A stretch of 64,000 nucleotides of DNA from Aelia acuminata (GCA_911387785.2 OU426982.1:4668231-4732230), one strand, 5' to 3'. Shown: positions 38,246-48,573, counted from the first letter of the stretch. Notes: generated from the sequence alone by a model not told the origin. A program made the numbers and translations.

Positions 38246-38675
38246 CTAGCATTCTCCCCGTCGCGGCTTTGCCCGAGAGCCTTTAAAATCACATCTGTGA
38301 TCATTATCTTGGTATTTATTTAATATAATATGTTAACTGATGTTAAGGAGATTAAGTAGAATCGGAACTTCCGGTAGGTGGAATTTTGGAGGGGAAAGTA
38401 GAAGGAGACGCGCAATGGAGAGATCACTAAAACCGCCGAATCAAAAAAACTCGTGAACGCTTAATTTTTCGCCTTTCGAGTTAAACTTGTCGTATCAAGA
38501 TCTTAAAAATGAGTCCAAATTTCGCCATTTAAATCCCTTAGGGGTTACATTTTTGAAATTCCTTTCTTAGCGGTTACCTAAAATCTAAATTCCGAACTTC
38601 AAGTTTCTATCATTAGTAGTTTTTGCTCTGCATTGATTCTATCAGTCAGGACAAAGCCTCTTATATATATGGAGA
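38246..38675 (-). mobile_element. HelB-like element, longer copy
   Basis: On the minus strand it starts TCTCCATATATATAAGAGGC and ends GCAAAGCCGCGACGGGGAG, then AATGCTAG before T. Start, end and A/T insertion site fit Helitrons. It shares a block of about 165 bp with 38868-39040. Confidence 0.5.
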
Positions 38676-38867
38676 AGAGATCAAAATAAACACGCATCAT
38701 CCCCAATCATGGAAATCACAGTGTGCATCATTAGATTACCACTAATATTTAAATAATCAGTAGCCATATTTTATGTGAATAATTAATAATATTGTAACGT
38801 TAAATCGATATTCAAATAAAAAACATATGGTTTAAAATCTCAAAAATAGATTTCCGTTAGAGTTAAA

Positions 38868-39040
38868 CGACAATTTCGCCATTTAAGCCCCTTTGGGGAT
38901 ACATTTTTGAAATTCCTTTCTTAGTGGTTACCTACATCGCGTTTAAAATCTAAATTCCGAACTTCAAGTTTCTATCATTAGTAGTTTTTTCTCTGCTTTG
39001 ATTCTGTCAGTCAGGACAAAGCCTCTTATATATATAGAGA
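38868..39040 (-). mobile_element. HelB-like 5' fragment
   Basis: A direct repeat of the first 170 bp of the neighbouring element (aatttcgccatttaa ... ggacaaagcctcttatatat), ending in TCTCTATATATATAAGAGG on the minus strand. The 3' half is missing. Confidence 0.55.
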
Positions 39041-39649
39041 TTAGAAATATCATTTATTTTGTATATAGAATGGAAGGAAGGTGGATATTATTGTTTACAT
39101 TCAGTAATCGGTTCAATGCATCGTGTTTATTGATATATTGTCTAATAACTTATTGTCTACAATTATTTATGAATGATTATATAAGAATACTATTTTATTC
39201 GTGATGATGAATGATCTTAATCTCAGACAATTAATTAGGTAGTAATACATCTGTGTGTACCGTTGCTATGAATAAGGTTCGCATGTTTAACAGTTTTTCT
39301 TCTGAACAACTCAATGTAAAAATTTAAATCATTAACTGTACTTTAAATACTAGGAAGTATTTAGGAAGAATTTAAATGTAACCTAATTGTAATTTAAAAC
39401 CTGCTAAATGTAAACAATAGTTACTGAGGCGCGATCTTGTGCTCAGGACCAGAAGCTTGGATCAAAAATAACATACTATTTTCTTAAAAACGTAATTGTT
39501 AAAGAATGTTTTTGCACTTTTAATTATTTTTAATTTTAGCCATTAAAAATAATGGATTGTAAAATCATAAAAAGTTATAAGTAATCATAAAAAAGCCTAG
39601 AAGATGTCGGCCCTATCTAATTCAGTGTGAGACGGCAGCGCTATCTAGA
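39041..39649. other. Intergenic, nothing recognised
   Basis: No gene or repeat family identified. Confidence 0.4.
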
Positions 39650-39659
39650 GAGTTAGTAA

Positions 39660-39715
39660 CCCAAATTGGGGTATAAATACCGCCACTGTTTTGCAGTCCA
39701 ATCAGCATCATTCAG
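39660..39715 (+). promoter_or_regulatory. Possible core promoter (TATA plus initiator)
   Basis: GGGGTATAAATACC at about 39669 is followed 31 bp later by TCAGCATCATTCAGC, a plausible arthropod initiator. No open frame follows within 150 bp; an A-tract begins at 39788. It may be an orphan or retroelement promoter. Confidence 0.25.
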
Positions 39716-39785
39716 CATCGTTCCATTAGCATTAATGGTTCGAATTTCACATTTTAATACTGTTTTTCTGTTTTAGAGGGATCAG

Positions 39786-39787
<2 letters not shown>

Positions 39788-39811
<24 letters not shown>
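39788..39811. repeat. Poly(A) tract
   Basis: About 24 A residues, possibly the tail of a small retroposed sequence that includes the preceding TATA-bearing segment. Confidence 0.7.
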
Positions 39812-39816
<5 letters not shown>

Positions 39817-39878
39817 ATGCAGACTATGTTTATCTGCCGACGCCGCTTGGTCTCCCTAGTTAGTGCCTAACATCTTCC

Positions 39879-40157
39879 CATTGGCGGATCCAGGGGGGGG
39901 GGGGGGGGCTGTGGGGGCTGCAGCCCCTCCCTTTGGAAAATTGTTCGTCATTTAAAGATAGAATTTGACTTTCCTTAATGTAAGGAAGCAAGTTAAAGAA
40001 GAAACAATGTGCAGAACAAGTGGAATTTTAGTTGTGGGAAAGGAACATAAAGGTAAAAAAGCTGATTAGCAGATCCAAATGAAGGTCTGCGGGGCTGCAG
40101 CCCCCCCCCTTTAGGACTGCAGCCCCCCCCCTTTACGATCGGCTGGATCCGCCCATG
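39879..40157. mobile_element. hAT-type MITE, GGCGG(A/T)CC family, copy 3
   Basis: Terminal repeats CATTGGCGGATCCAG and CTGGATCCGCCCATG, with the exact 8-bp target duplication catcttcc at 39871-39878 and 40158-40165. Several G- and C-runs and internal ggggctgcagcccc palindromes. 279 bp, non-coding. Confidence 0.92.
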
Positions 40158-40165
40158 CATCTTCC

Positions 40166-40789
40166 TGGACTATTTTCTTGTTTAGCGTCTTTTTATTTCA
40201 AAATCTTCTCTATATTCCTTTCTCCCATAACGGAGCAGTAATTAGGACTTGTGTCCTGGTACTGCTTTGCTTAAAGGTCTTATCTGCTACATTTGAGGGC
40301 TGGGTCCCCTCGGATGTACGGTTGAGACTGGGCTTGATAAAACTGAAGTCCTTCACTCGGCTGGAAGTCTTGCTTAGATAGCGTCCTGGTGCGACAAGGT
40401 CCATGCTTATCAATTGGAAATAACTTTGTATCACCCATAGGGCAGCATAGCTCTGGCGAGATATCCCACTAAGAATAGTTCGGAGTCGATTGCACCCTTG
40501 TCTTATAGAGAGGTTTTTGAAAAGAGATTAGTTTACCTAGCCACAAGAGTAATCAAAACACACATCAGAGTCAGTGAAGACAAGCAAGATATTACAAAAC
40601 ATATATTGGCATGGACTAGTCCGCCTTTCGGGTTGACCGTATTTTTACAATATTCTTCTAAAACACATGACATTCAATTAAAATTCAGAATTATACAGAG
40701 AGAACATTAATATACAGAATTAACAGAGAGTTCATTAAATAAATGATAATTTATCCTTCAAGGAAATAATCATAAATAATATATATTTT
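40166..40789. other. Unclassified stretch
   Basis: Overlapping frames of about 70 codons on both strands (40178-40381, 40210-40434, 40498-40710) lack a recognisable domain. The GC content is higher than around it, so it may be part of an unidentified mobile element. Confidence 0.35.
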
Positions 40790-41060
40790 TTCCATTATTC
40801 TCAGTATGAAATTCATTAATTAAAATTTGTTTGTTTAAAATATGACATATAGCTAAGAAATGATATAAGTCCTCTTTTAGCCCCAAGTTACATAACCTGC
40901 ATTCATAGCTTTCTTCCGAACCTCCAATAGAATGGTTTAAATTCAATAATTAACCACGGACAGTAAATATAGATTTAATAAAATGTAAATTGTATTTAGC
41001 TGAGGAGTAGCTATTTTCTCCCAGATTAATACTCAATTCTTTATGTAACTTTAAGAATTA
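40790..41060 (-). pseudogene. Non-LTR C-terminal zinc-knuckle remnant, 3' of gene A
   Basis: Read on the minus strand, the segment encodes GGSEESYECRLCNLGLKEDL and then YHFLAIC, which is a CX2CX9HX4C knuckle of the kind found at the end of jockey/I/R1-type polyproteins. An in-frame stop lies shortly upstream. A homologous remnant lies at the same distance from gene B (56110-56480), so it was there before the gene duplication. Confidence 0.7.
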
Positions 41061-41492
41061 AATCAGATTTAAAATTATATTTTGATTTGTCTATAATTAT
41101 TTCTATGTGGTTCTTAATGGTCGAGCTATGGTTATAATTAATTTGTTCAATAGAGTGTTCTTTAACCCAATAATGTTTTTTCATTATAAATATACCAAAA
41201 CTCTAGTTTTACTTGCTTTTCTAGAATTTTTTTATTTTTTTTTTTTTTGTTATAATGTTATTCTAAAACACTCTGCCGATACTTTTATACTTGATCAATT
41301 AAAAATATTCCTTCAAAGATAGTTATCACATAAAAACAGAATAGCTTAGGTTATAAAAACAATAAAACAAATGATTTCAATTTTAATAATATAATCATCA
41401 TAACATTGAACATTATTAAAATATACAAAAACATGTCAAAGATAAGGTGAAATCATTTGATATTACTATTTAAACTAGATAAGATAGCACGC

Positions 41493-43178
41493 TCAAGTTC
41501 TGCCGCCCTTGGACCTGAGGTAGTCTGCTACTGCTGTGTGTTTTTTATCAACAGCCCAGTATAAGGCAGTAGTTCCACCATTAGCCCTAGCATTTATAAC
41601 AGCCCCGCGGTCCACGAGCAGCTGCACAACATCCAAGCGGTCCCAACGAGATGCTAACATCAGCGGTGTCCAGCCCATATGTGTCCTAGCTTCCAGGTCA
41701 GTCCCGCAGTCCAGCAGCTCGGCCACCACTGCAAGGTGCCCTTTCAGTCCTGCCAGATGTAATGGAGTCAATTGTTCTTCATTTTTCAAATCCACCTCTG
41801 CCCCAGCATCAAGCAGAGCAGCCACTACTGCAAGGTGTCCTTCCCGTGCTGCATGATGTAATGGAGTCCCCACATACTGACTTTTCCCATCCACCTCTGC
41901 CCCTGCATCAATGAGCACTTTCAGGACCTCTACAAGTCCTTTGAGTGGAGCAACGTGTAACAAAGTATCACTATTGCGGTCTCTCACAGCCAGGTCCGCC
42001 CCAGCATCAAGCAGAGCAGTCACTACTGCAAGGTGTCCTCTCATAGCTGCCAGATGTAATGGAGTCCTCTGATACTGACCTATCCCATCCACCTCTGCCC
42101 CTGCACCAAGAAGCACTTTCAGGACCTCGACATGTCCATTGATGGCCGCAAGATGCAATACACCATTACCATTGCGGTCTCTCACAGACAGGTCCGCCCT
42201 GTTCTCCACAAGCAGTTGTAGGACAGCAGGCTTATTGTTTACAGCTGCGGCGAAGGCTGGTGTGTTTCCTTCATTGTCCTTCTCATCCACTCTGACTCCA
42301 GCGTCCAGCAGAGTGGACACCGACCGAGCGCAACCTCCCTCAGCGGCATAGTGGAGCGCAGTCCTACCTTCTTTGTCCTTCATCATAGCATCAGCTTTAT
42401 TTATCAACAAAAAATTTACAATATCAGCATTACAATTCCTCGCAGCGGTCATCAAAGGTGTTCTGCATTTGTTGTCCTCCGCGTTTACACACCCACCCAT
42501 TCTGAAGAGCATTCTAACAACCTCAAGATTAGAAGCAACATGTAAGGGAGTAAGGCCGTTTAGATTTTTCGTGTTGACTGGTACCTCTTTACCTTTTAGC
42601 AGATTGAGCATTTCGACATTTCCTGAACGTACTACTGAATGCACAATGGTGTCACCACCTTCCAACCTTAAACTCGATATAGAACTGAAATCCGCGCCTT
42701 TCTTCTGTAACAACTCAATACCCTGGGCATTGCCCGCTATAACAGCCTGCGCTAAAGGCGTTTCGCCACGTTGGTTCTTTAGATTTACGTCTATTCCTAA
42801 TTCCAGCAAAGCCTCCAGCGCTGCATTGTGGCCTCCTGCCGCGGCTACATGAAGATAGCTGTCCCCTCCTGATGAGCACTTATCTAATTTAGCACCAGCT
42901 TTTGACAGGGCCTTTACAGAAGTAGCGCGATTGCATCTCACTGCTACCTCCAAGGGAGTGGCATTATTAGCGTCCAGAATTTCCATGTTTGCGTTCAGGA
43001 TACAAAGTGCGGCGATGGAGGCACTGCTGCCGGACCTCGCAGCCACGTGCAGAAGGCTGTCCCCGGACTGAGTCAACTGACACACATCCGCTCCTTCACT
43101 CTCCAAATCAAAAATATCTCTCGCACTGTTGTCAGCAACAGCATTTTCCAGTTGACTCGCCAATTCGGAGCGGCATTC
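41493..43178 (-). CDS. Ankyrin-repeat protein A, exon 2
   Basis: Main exon of an ankyrin-repeat protein of about 706 aa whose first exon is 48139-48573. The exon opens at a good acceptor (TTTGTGTTACAG then GAATGC) in phase 0, encodes 561 residues starting ECRSELASQLENA, and stops after LRSKGGRT. I count 16 tandem ankyrin repeats of about 33 residues (TPLHxAA...LLxxGAxV). Repeats 10-15 match the consensus closely; repeats 4-6 are degenerate and repeat 6 is short. Ankyrin repeats mediate protein binding. No catalytic, membrane or signal segment is seen, so the partner and the site of action are unknown. Compared with gene B there are two extra repeats around 10-12 and one fewer near the C-terminus. 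The frame is intact, which suggests it is or was recently functional. The repeats are certain; the gene's function is not known. Confidence 0.88.
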   Translation of the reverse strand, partial: ECRSELASQLENAVADNSARDIFDLESEGADVCQLTQSGDSLLHVAARSGSSASIAALCILNANMEILDANNATPLEVAVRCNRATSVKALSKAGAKLDKCSSGGDSYLHVAAAGGHNAALEALLELGIDVNLKNQRGETPLAQAVIAGNAQGIELLQKKGADFSSISSLRLEGGDTIVHSVVRSGNVEMLNLLKGKEVPVNTKNLNGLTPLHVASNLEVVRMLFRMGGCVNAEDNKCRTPLMTAARNCNADIVNFLLINKADAMMKDKEGRTALHYAAEGGCARSVSTLLDAGVRVDEKDNEGNTPAFAAAVNNKPAVLQLLVENRADLSVRDRNGNGVLHLAAINGHVEVLKVLLGAGAEVDGIGQYQRTPLHLAAMRGHLAVVTALLDAGADLAVRDRNSDTLLHVAPLKGLVEVLKVLIDAGAEVDGKSQYVGTPLHHAAREGHLAVVAALLDAGAEVDLKNEEQLTPLHLAGLKGHLAVVAELLDCGTDLEARTHMGWTPLMLASRWDRLDVVQLLVDRGAVINARANGGTTALYWAVDKKHTAVADYLRSKGGRT

Positions 43179-43410
43179 CTGTAACACAAATACCCTTCTG
43201 CTAATTAATTCGTCTAAATCAAGTTAACGTAGAGAAGAAAACTTTATCCCAACGTCTATTTTTCTATTTACGATTTCTAAAGAACGGCTTCATAAATCGA
43301 TATTGTATGTACGTGTTAGCAAGACTTTGGGCATTAAGATTATTTTCCCAATTTAAAGACGTCTACAACTGTGTCATATGCCTTCATCAGCATTAGGTTA
43401 ACTATTTGTC
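43179..43410 (-). other. Intron A, 3' segment shared with intron B
   Basis: From the acceptor upstream, A and B share ctaattaatt, aaatcgatattgt, gttagcaagactttgggcat and cattaggttaactatttgtc. This marks the ancestral intron end copied with the genes. Confidence 0.7.
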
Positions 43411-43600
43411 GAAAGAAACTGAAATTAGGTATTTGAGGTATGTATGTGCTTCTAATATGAAAGCAAAGATTTCGTTTAAATCTAATAAGGGTAGAGAAGA
43501 ACACTTTATCACAACGTCTATTTTAGATTTTACGATTTTTAAAAAACGGCTCAAACGATTTCGATTAAATTTTTCATGTTTTTTATTTAAGGTGTCAACC
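43411..43600 (-). mobile_element. Old HL remnant in intron A
   Basis: actgaaattaggtatttgag and tttttaaaaaacggctcaaac are eroded core-unit phrases. The same remnant begins at the matching place in intron B (about 59035). Confidence 0.5.
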
Positions 43601-43637
43601 ACTAGGGTCATCATCGCCCTTTATTCCAAATTTCGGT

Positions 43638-43928
43638 TTATATCTTATGATATAGCTCTGTTAATTTTAGAAAGTCGTACAGTTTGTTTGTTACGTTGTC
43701 TTGCAGTATACTACATAAGTCATTTGGTTTGTCTAAGAGTGTTCTGTATTCTTCGTAGGCCCTGCATTCCGTCAAAATCTGCTTCACTGTCAGCGGACAT
43801 CCAAAAGCCAGACAGTCGGTGGGGTCTTCGCGAGCCATTAGGTGTTCATGTGTCAAACGCGTAAGGCCTATGCGAAGACGCGTTAAGATAACTTCTTCTC
43901 TGCACTTATTCCTGTTAAAGGATTTCAT
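43638..43928 (-). pseudogene. Non-LTR retrotransposon C-terminal fragment in intron A
   Basis: A 96-codon minus-strand frame reads REEVILTRLRIGLTRLTHEH, LMAREDPTDC, then PLTVKQILTEC. This matches the layout of the end of jockey-like polyproteins, where a conserved RIGHTRLTHxxL segment precedes a zinc knuckle. The knuckle is damaged: its Cys spacing is CX4C and the expected His is Gln. The reverse transcriptase is missing. It is absent from intron B, so it was inserted after the gene duplication or lost from B. Confidence 0.7.
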
Positions 43929-44009
43929 GTTTAATCCTAATGAAACATTCTTTAGTTTGAGGTAGATATTATCGAAATCGATTTGGTCCGAAAGGCCTTA
44001 TATCGCTAA

Positions 44010-44468
44010 GGAAAGAATGTACCTATAAAGTTCCTTTATTTTTGTTTATTTTGAGTAAGTAACTGTCCCTCGTCATCTCTTGTTACAAGAAATGGCTAAA
44101 TATAAAATAAGAAAGTATTTAAGAACTAGAATACGTGATTTTACAAAACAAAAATTTCAATCTCTGATAATGTTAGTAGTAATATATGATATAATGATAT
44201 AATATATATAATATATCGTTGGAAAGCTTAGAATTCAATCAAGAGTAATATTAACTTTATTATATGGTGGAAGGAATTATTAGAGTATAAAGAAAATAAT
44301 AATTTCTATTTTCAGATTATTTAACAGAAACTATTGGTTTCCATGGTACCATACGCAACTGTGTTCAAACCAAATTTTAAAGTTAAAGAATTACAAACAA
44401 CCTTTTCCATTTCCACTCTTAGTAGGTTGGTAGTGAAAGTTGTGTGTTGCGCGCACTGCTCCAGGTTT
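44010..44468 (-). mobile_element. HL element, eroded left part
   Basis: agaaatggctaaatataaaat and the left end ggttggtagtgaaagttgtg, then ttgcgcgcactgctcca. Core and right end not recognisable. Confidence 0.6.
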
Positions 44469-44539
44469 TTAATGTTAATACCATAATTTCTCTGCTAATA
44501 TTAATATTAATATTTCATGGTAACATAAAATTTATTACT

Positions 44540-44690
44540 TGATTAAATATTTTTTGTATAAGAACAACAAAGATTGGTCTTGGACGGGATTTGAACCCGT
44601 ATTTCCGTACCACGTGTCACGGTCAAGTCAATCCTTTCTCTTCAGTGACCTCTTTCCCACCGATCTCGCAATTTTTGCGAATCATGAGGG
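44540..44690 (-). mobile_element. tRNA-derived SINE-2, copy 1
   Basis: On the minus strand a tRNA-like region ends in a B-box GGGTTCAAATCCC and is followed by gtccaagaccaatcttt and a gttcttatac tail. The plus-strand copy at 45905-46050 shares the gaaaggattgactt start, B box, ccaagaccaat and tail. Confidence 0.65.
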
Positions 44691-44708
44691 GGCAAGAGGA
44701 CAATTTTT

Positions 44709-44845
44709 ACTTTCACTTACCTATATATGAAATATATAGTAAGTGGAAGTATTGCGATCGTGAAAATTTTCGACTTCCGGTTTGGGGACTTCCGGACACG
44801 TTTTGGGGTCCCCTGAGTCAAAATAACCAAGTCCCGCGAAATGGT

Positions 44846-44884
<39 letters not shown>

Positions 44885-45791
44885 CAGACTAGCTCAAAAA
44901 CTATAAACCGTGCGAACCTGAAATTGGGTATTTAGAGTATGTATATGCCCGCGATGTCACAGCAAAAATTTCATCAAATTTGCTCAAAGGGAGGGGGTAA
45001 TTTATTTAATAACTTTTTAAGTTTTTTTCGATTCTCCCAAAAACGGCTCTAACGATTTTGATTAAACTGAGTATTTGATCTATTGATATGCCCGAGATAT
45101 GACTGTAAAAATTTCATCAAAATTGATCAACCGGAGGGGGACTTTACTTAATAAATTTTGTATCATTTTCACGTGTTTTTTTTATTTACTCAATAACGGT
45201 TTTAACGATTTTGATCAAACTTGGTATTTTATGTATTTATATGCCCGAGATATGACTGTAAAAATTTCATTAAAATTGATCAACCGGAGGGGTGACTTTA
45301 CTTAATAAATTTTGTCCATTTTTTACCTTTTTGATCGATTATCTCAAAAACGGCTTTAACGATTTTTATCAAATTCGTTATGTTTAATGAAAATTAGTTG
45401 TTATTTCATATCAGGTAAGCTTTATCATTATTAAAATGTTCTGAGGGGGCTTAAATGGGGAAGGGGCTTTTTTTGTTTTTCTATAGAGTACCTTTGTTTT
45501 AGTTTATATTGAGAAATTAACTGTCTCTCATCACGCTTAAAAATAAGAAATGGCTAAATATGATATATGAAGAAAATCAAGTAAACATATACAGGAGAAA
45601 AAAAGAAAAATATTCCGTCAACTCATAAAACACCTTGAGCTCACGCATGCGCCGTACGCCTTTAATGACAAACCAATGCGTTATAATTAAACTGTTCTGT
45701 TCATTTGATAAGTGGCAATTAACAAAACGCATTAATTTCTAATCGAAGTAAGTTGGTAAGTGAAAGTTGTGTGTTGCGCGCACGCACCAGA
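44709..45791 (-). mobile_element. HL element, near complete, in intron A
   Basis: Right hairpin at 44709, a small insertion (ggggacttcc) in the right block, GT microsatellite at 44850-44881, three core units, left block and left end ...GCGCACGCACCAGA. Absent from intron B. Confidence 0.8.
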
Positions 45792-45904
45792 TTTTTTACT
45801 AATGCAGTGCACTGTTGATGATCAATTTAATGAGGTCTCTATACTAATGTCTATTGAAACTAATTGTCATTCCCCCGTATAATTAGTAAAAATTGAATTT
45901 TGGT

Positions 45905-46050
45905 CGGCGAAGTGGAAGGATTGACTTAACCGAGATGAGTGCCTGGTAGATCAAGTGGAAAGGACGCCTTACTAAGGATAAAGCAATCCGGGTTCGAATT
46001 CCAAGACCAATGTTTTTAGTTCTTATATAAAAAATATTTAAAAATTATAG
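45905..46050 (+). mobile_element. tRNA-derived SINE-2, copy 2
   Basis: B-box GGGTTCGAATTCC followed by aagaccaatg and an AT-rich tail, as in the inverted copy at 44540-44690. Confidence 0.65.
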
Positions 46051-46164
46051 CTTTATCTGAAAGATTTTTTTAATTGCTAGTTAACTTAAAAATGTCTATA
46101 CTGTCTTAAATGTCCATTAAAATTTGTGTTGATAGCACTAAAGCCAGCTATATACTACACAATA

Positions 46165-46285
46165 TCCAAATATTTTCCGGTTTTCAATGGATATACATTT
46201 TCTGGGGACCCTGACTCGCGCTAAATGGTCTCTGTATGAAACAGAATAACAGAATGGTAGGTATATGTCCGTGATCTGAGAGCAA
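46165..46285 (-). mobile_element. Old HL right-end remnant in intron A
   Basis: ccggttttcaatggatatac, aaatggtctctgtatga and tccgtgatctgagagcaa are eroded right-block phrases. The same remnant, followed by the same SINE head, lies in intron B at 59071-59235. Confidence 0.6.
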
Positions 46286-46400
46286 ATATTGGCAAATTGG
46301 CCGGGAGTCGAACCCGCTCTCCCTTTTTAAATGTATGGTACGCTTCCACTACGTCACCGAGATTGTAACCAAGCGGAGTCGAACCCCTCTCCCGCTTTAT
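46286..46400 (-). mobile_element. tRNA-derived SINE-3, copy in intron A
   Basis: On the minus strand GTGACGTAGTGGAAGCG (A-box-like) and GCGGGTTCGACTCCCGGCC (B box) form a tRNA-like half, preceded by a second B-box-like gaggggttcgactcc. The counterpart in intron B at 59240-59352 is in the same place and orientation. Confidence 0.65.
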
Positions 46401-46405
46401 ATGTA

Positions 46406-46406
<1 letters not shown>

Positions 46407-46465
<59 letters not shown>
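46407..46465. repeat. (TA)n microsatellite
   Basis: About 29 TA units directly in front of the 5S-like SINE. Confidence 0.9.
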
Positions 46466-46468
<3 letters not shown>

Positions 46469-47090
46469 GGGCCGGGATGGCCGAGTGGACAAGGACACTT
46501 GCAATAGGTAATCAAAGTTAAGCAACGTCCATCGTGGTTAGTACTTGGATGGGTGACCGCTCCATTCGGGTGACCACCCGCCAATGAACGCCACGCAGTC
46601 CAAGTCTACCCAGACCCCCGGGTATGTGAGGCCCGTCAGTCTAATGGAGGCGACTCACACCGACCGGGCGTAGGAGTGATGAACCTTCCCCGTGTATCTC
46701 ATCGAGAATCGTGGTGTGGTTTTCCAGGATGTCAGTAACCGCCCGGAGGTTTGTTTCAAGGACGGTATGCTTCGGGGAAAGAAATATAGGTCCTCGGGGC
46801 CTGCTGACTCTGAGCTACCATAATCCTTGGCCCTAGACCAGTTTGTCACTGTCCTTGAACCCGAGAGAGCTGACGCCATCGGTGGGAAGGACACTGCCAA
46901 ATTGGCCCCAATGGGATTGGTTATGGAGATATGGGCAGTCTGCCGCTGTACCATGGTGACCATGGCTTTCAGCAACGTGAGGTTTGGGCTACCCCCTCCA
47001 GACTGTCTGTACTCCCGCAAGCAAAACAAATGTCTGTAAGAAGACCACACTGCGCGGCCAAAGGTCTCATTAGGCCTAATGCGCCAACCG

Positions 47091-47119
<29 letters not shown>
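46466..47119 (+). mobile_element. SINE with tRNA-like and 5S rRNA-like promoter parts
   Basis: A GC-rich element of about 650 bp ending in 28 A residues (47091-47119). The head carries GGATGGCCGAGTGGACAAGG, a perfect tRNA A-box type, and then at 46521-46562 AAGTTAAGCAACGTC and GGTTAGTACTTGGATGGGTG followed by ACCGC. These are boxes A and C of the 5S rRNA internal promoter in the right order and spacing. The body has no credible protein. It looks like a 5S-class SINE (SINE3-like) with an added tRNA-like start, mobilised by a poly(A)-using LINE. Class is inferred from the promoter motifs. Confidence 0.75.

Positions 47120-47148
<29 letters not shown>
47120..47148. repeat. (TA)n microsatellite after the SINE tail
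   Basis: About 14 TA units following the poly(A) tail. Confidence 0.85.
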
Positions 47149-47150
<2 letters not shown>

Positions 47151-47191
47151 CGGGCGCAATCGAATATAGGGTGCGCTAGTAGTTTTGCAAA

Positions 47192-47530
47192 ATGTCGGAA
47201 AGAACGGTGTTAGACCTAGTTGATGTGATAGAGATAATTGGTAATTTTAAAAGACCATTAATTGATGGGCAGGCTATTCTTGATGCAAACCACATATTTA
47301 CATGTGGAATAATATCTAAAAATAAAAAAACAGTTATTTTACAAGCCTCGTGCCTTTAAACTAGCAATCTTAAAGGACTGCCCCATCAAATAAAAGTGGA
47401 AATCAAATTTATTAATAATAATAAGCAATATTCTTGTCATTGTACATGTAAAGCTGGTAGTTCTGGTAAATGCAAACACATCATTGTAACTTTACTCGAC
47501 GTTTTTCGGTTAGTAATAACATTAATTACC
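47192..47530 (+). pseudogene. SWIM zinc-finger sequence, broken
   Basis: A frame from ATG 47192 (MSERTVLDLVDVIEIIG) is interrupted by TAA at 47357-47359 after 55 codons, then continues in the same frame to CHCTCKAGSSGKCKHIIVTL. That segment is a SWIM finger (CxC ... CxH), a zinc-binding module found in transposases and some host proteins. A candidate splice donor (ttcg|gttagt) follows at about 47508 and an acceptor-like ctttcag at about 47602. It may be an exon of a multi-exon gene with a disabling stop, or a retrocopy. It lies in intron A on the strand opposite to gene A and is absent from intron B. Confidence 0.6.
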
Positions 47531-47749
47531 TATTCACACAATCATTGTTATGACAGCTTAGATTCTTTGTCATATTATTTATTTATTTCTCAAAACTTTC
47601 AGGTTTCGCATTGAAAACATGGAACAATTAAGCACAACGGTTGTAATAGGAAAATGGGGAAAATTAAAAAAGAAAAACATATCTATGACACTATGGTCTC
47701 AATGTTATTTGCATAGAACTAGCATTTTGGAATAATAAAATGTCAAATA

Positions 47750-47970
47750 CTAATATTTACCTGGATAAATATAGTCTCTTTCTTTAAAATAAAGACTACA
47801 TATCGTCATACGTTTCGAAACAGGCTTATCTATTCTTAATTTTACAATCCACTCTTTAAGAAGCTTTTTATTTTTTGGAAATGAAAGGGAATGACACGTC
47901 TTTTGATTTTCTAATTGAACACTGAGGGACCGAGCAATACCTATTAGATATTTTTCAAATGATTTTTTGC
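47750..47970 (-). pseudogene. THAP zinc-finger fragment, frameshifted
   Basis: Minus-strand reading gives CSVPQCSIRKSKDVSFP in one frame and SFPKNKKLLKEWIVKLRID followed by MTICSLYFKERD in another. Together these follow the THAP pattern (paired Cys, SFP, LxxW, CSxHF), with a frameshift after the Cys pair and the final His changed to Tyr. A donor-like CCAG|GTAAAT ends it. THAP fingers bind DNA and are found in P-type transposases and host regulators. It sits tail to tail with the SWIM fragment inside intron A. Confidence 0.55.
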
Positions 47971-48138
47971 TCAATCGGGTTTTAATTATGGAAAAATAAA
48001 TTAAAAACGCCAAAAAACCCTGTGAATCCCAGGTAATGGCCCCGCTTTTATCCCCGTTTCTCTAGTTCCTGCAGCACCGTCGCAGAAGCAGCACCGTCGC
48101 TTGCGCCCGCCTATATATGAAATAATAAAATGAGATAC

Positions 48139-48573
48139 CTCTGATAATGTTCCAAGTTGCTGAGCAGGGACTCTGTACTTCCTAGCCAATGACTTCATGA
48201 TCGCCATCACATCCACTGGCAACTTCATGACACCGCCAGAGACGAGCTCTTCCAGGAGATTCATGGCGTCCTCTATGTCGGTGCGAGGGAAGTGGAAGTC
48301 CTCCAGCAGCCAGACCCTCAGGTACCTGGACCGCAGCCTCTGGATCCGAAAGGAGATGTCCGCCAGGAACACAGAGGACATGACGTCCCCTGACACCAGA
48401 GAGTACAGTAGCGCCAGCAGCAGGCTCTGTGGCGTGCTCAGCTCCAAGTCCTCCACCGCCGAAGGCCTGTAGATGCTAGCTTCGGCTCCGTATGCTGCGC
48501 CGGACAGGTTCTTGGGGATTATGACGTCGCGGCTGAGGGATGCCACTCTCTTCATTGGATTGCAGGACGTCAT
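48139..48573 (-). CDS. Ankyrin-repeat protein A, exon 1 (N-terminal domain)
   Basis: Encodes 145 residues from ATG at 48573 (MTSCNPMKRVASLSRDV) to QQLGTLSE, then a donor (TCAGAG|GTATCT) in phase 0 that joins 43178. The domain is not one I recognise. It looks helical, with a hydrophobic stretch SLLLALLYSLVSGDVMSSVF, a basic patch (RIQRLRSRYLR) and an acidic/hydrophobic segment RTDIEDAMNLLEELVSGG. No signal peptide is evident. The start is chosen because this ATG is the first common to A and B, while the frame just upstream lacks an ATG. Gene B has an almost identical exon at 59402-59836, and this conservation supports it being real coding sequence. The intron to exon 2 is about 4.96 kb. Confidence 0.82.

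Noticed and set aside
40210..40434. 74-codon minus-strand frame (overlapping a 67-codon plus frame)
   Set aside because: No recognisable domain and mutual overlap; kept only as part of an unclassified stretch.
41536..43204. Several plus-strand frames opposite the ankyrin exons (also 57667-58762)
   Set aside because: They mirror the ankyrin coding strand; the repeat periodicity keeps the antisense frame open.
44591..44935. 114-codon frame over SINE-2 and HL sequence
   Set aside because: Crosses two unrelated mobile elements and a GT microsatellite.
46655..47050. 131-codon minus-strand frame in the 5S-like SINE
   Set aside because: It runs across the body of a SINE in antisense; GC-rich DNA gives long chance frames and no motif is seen.
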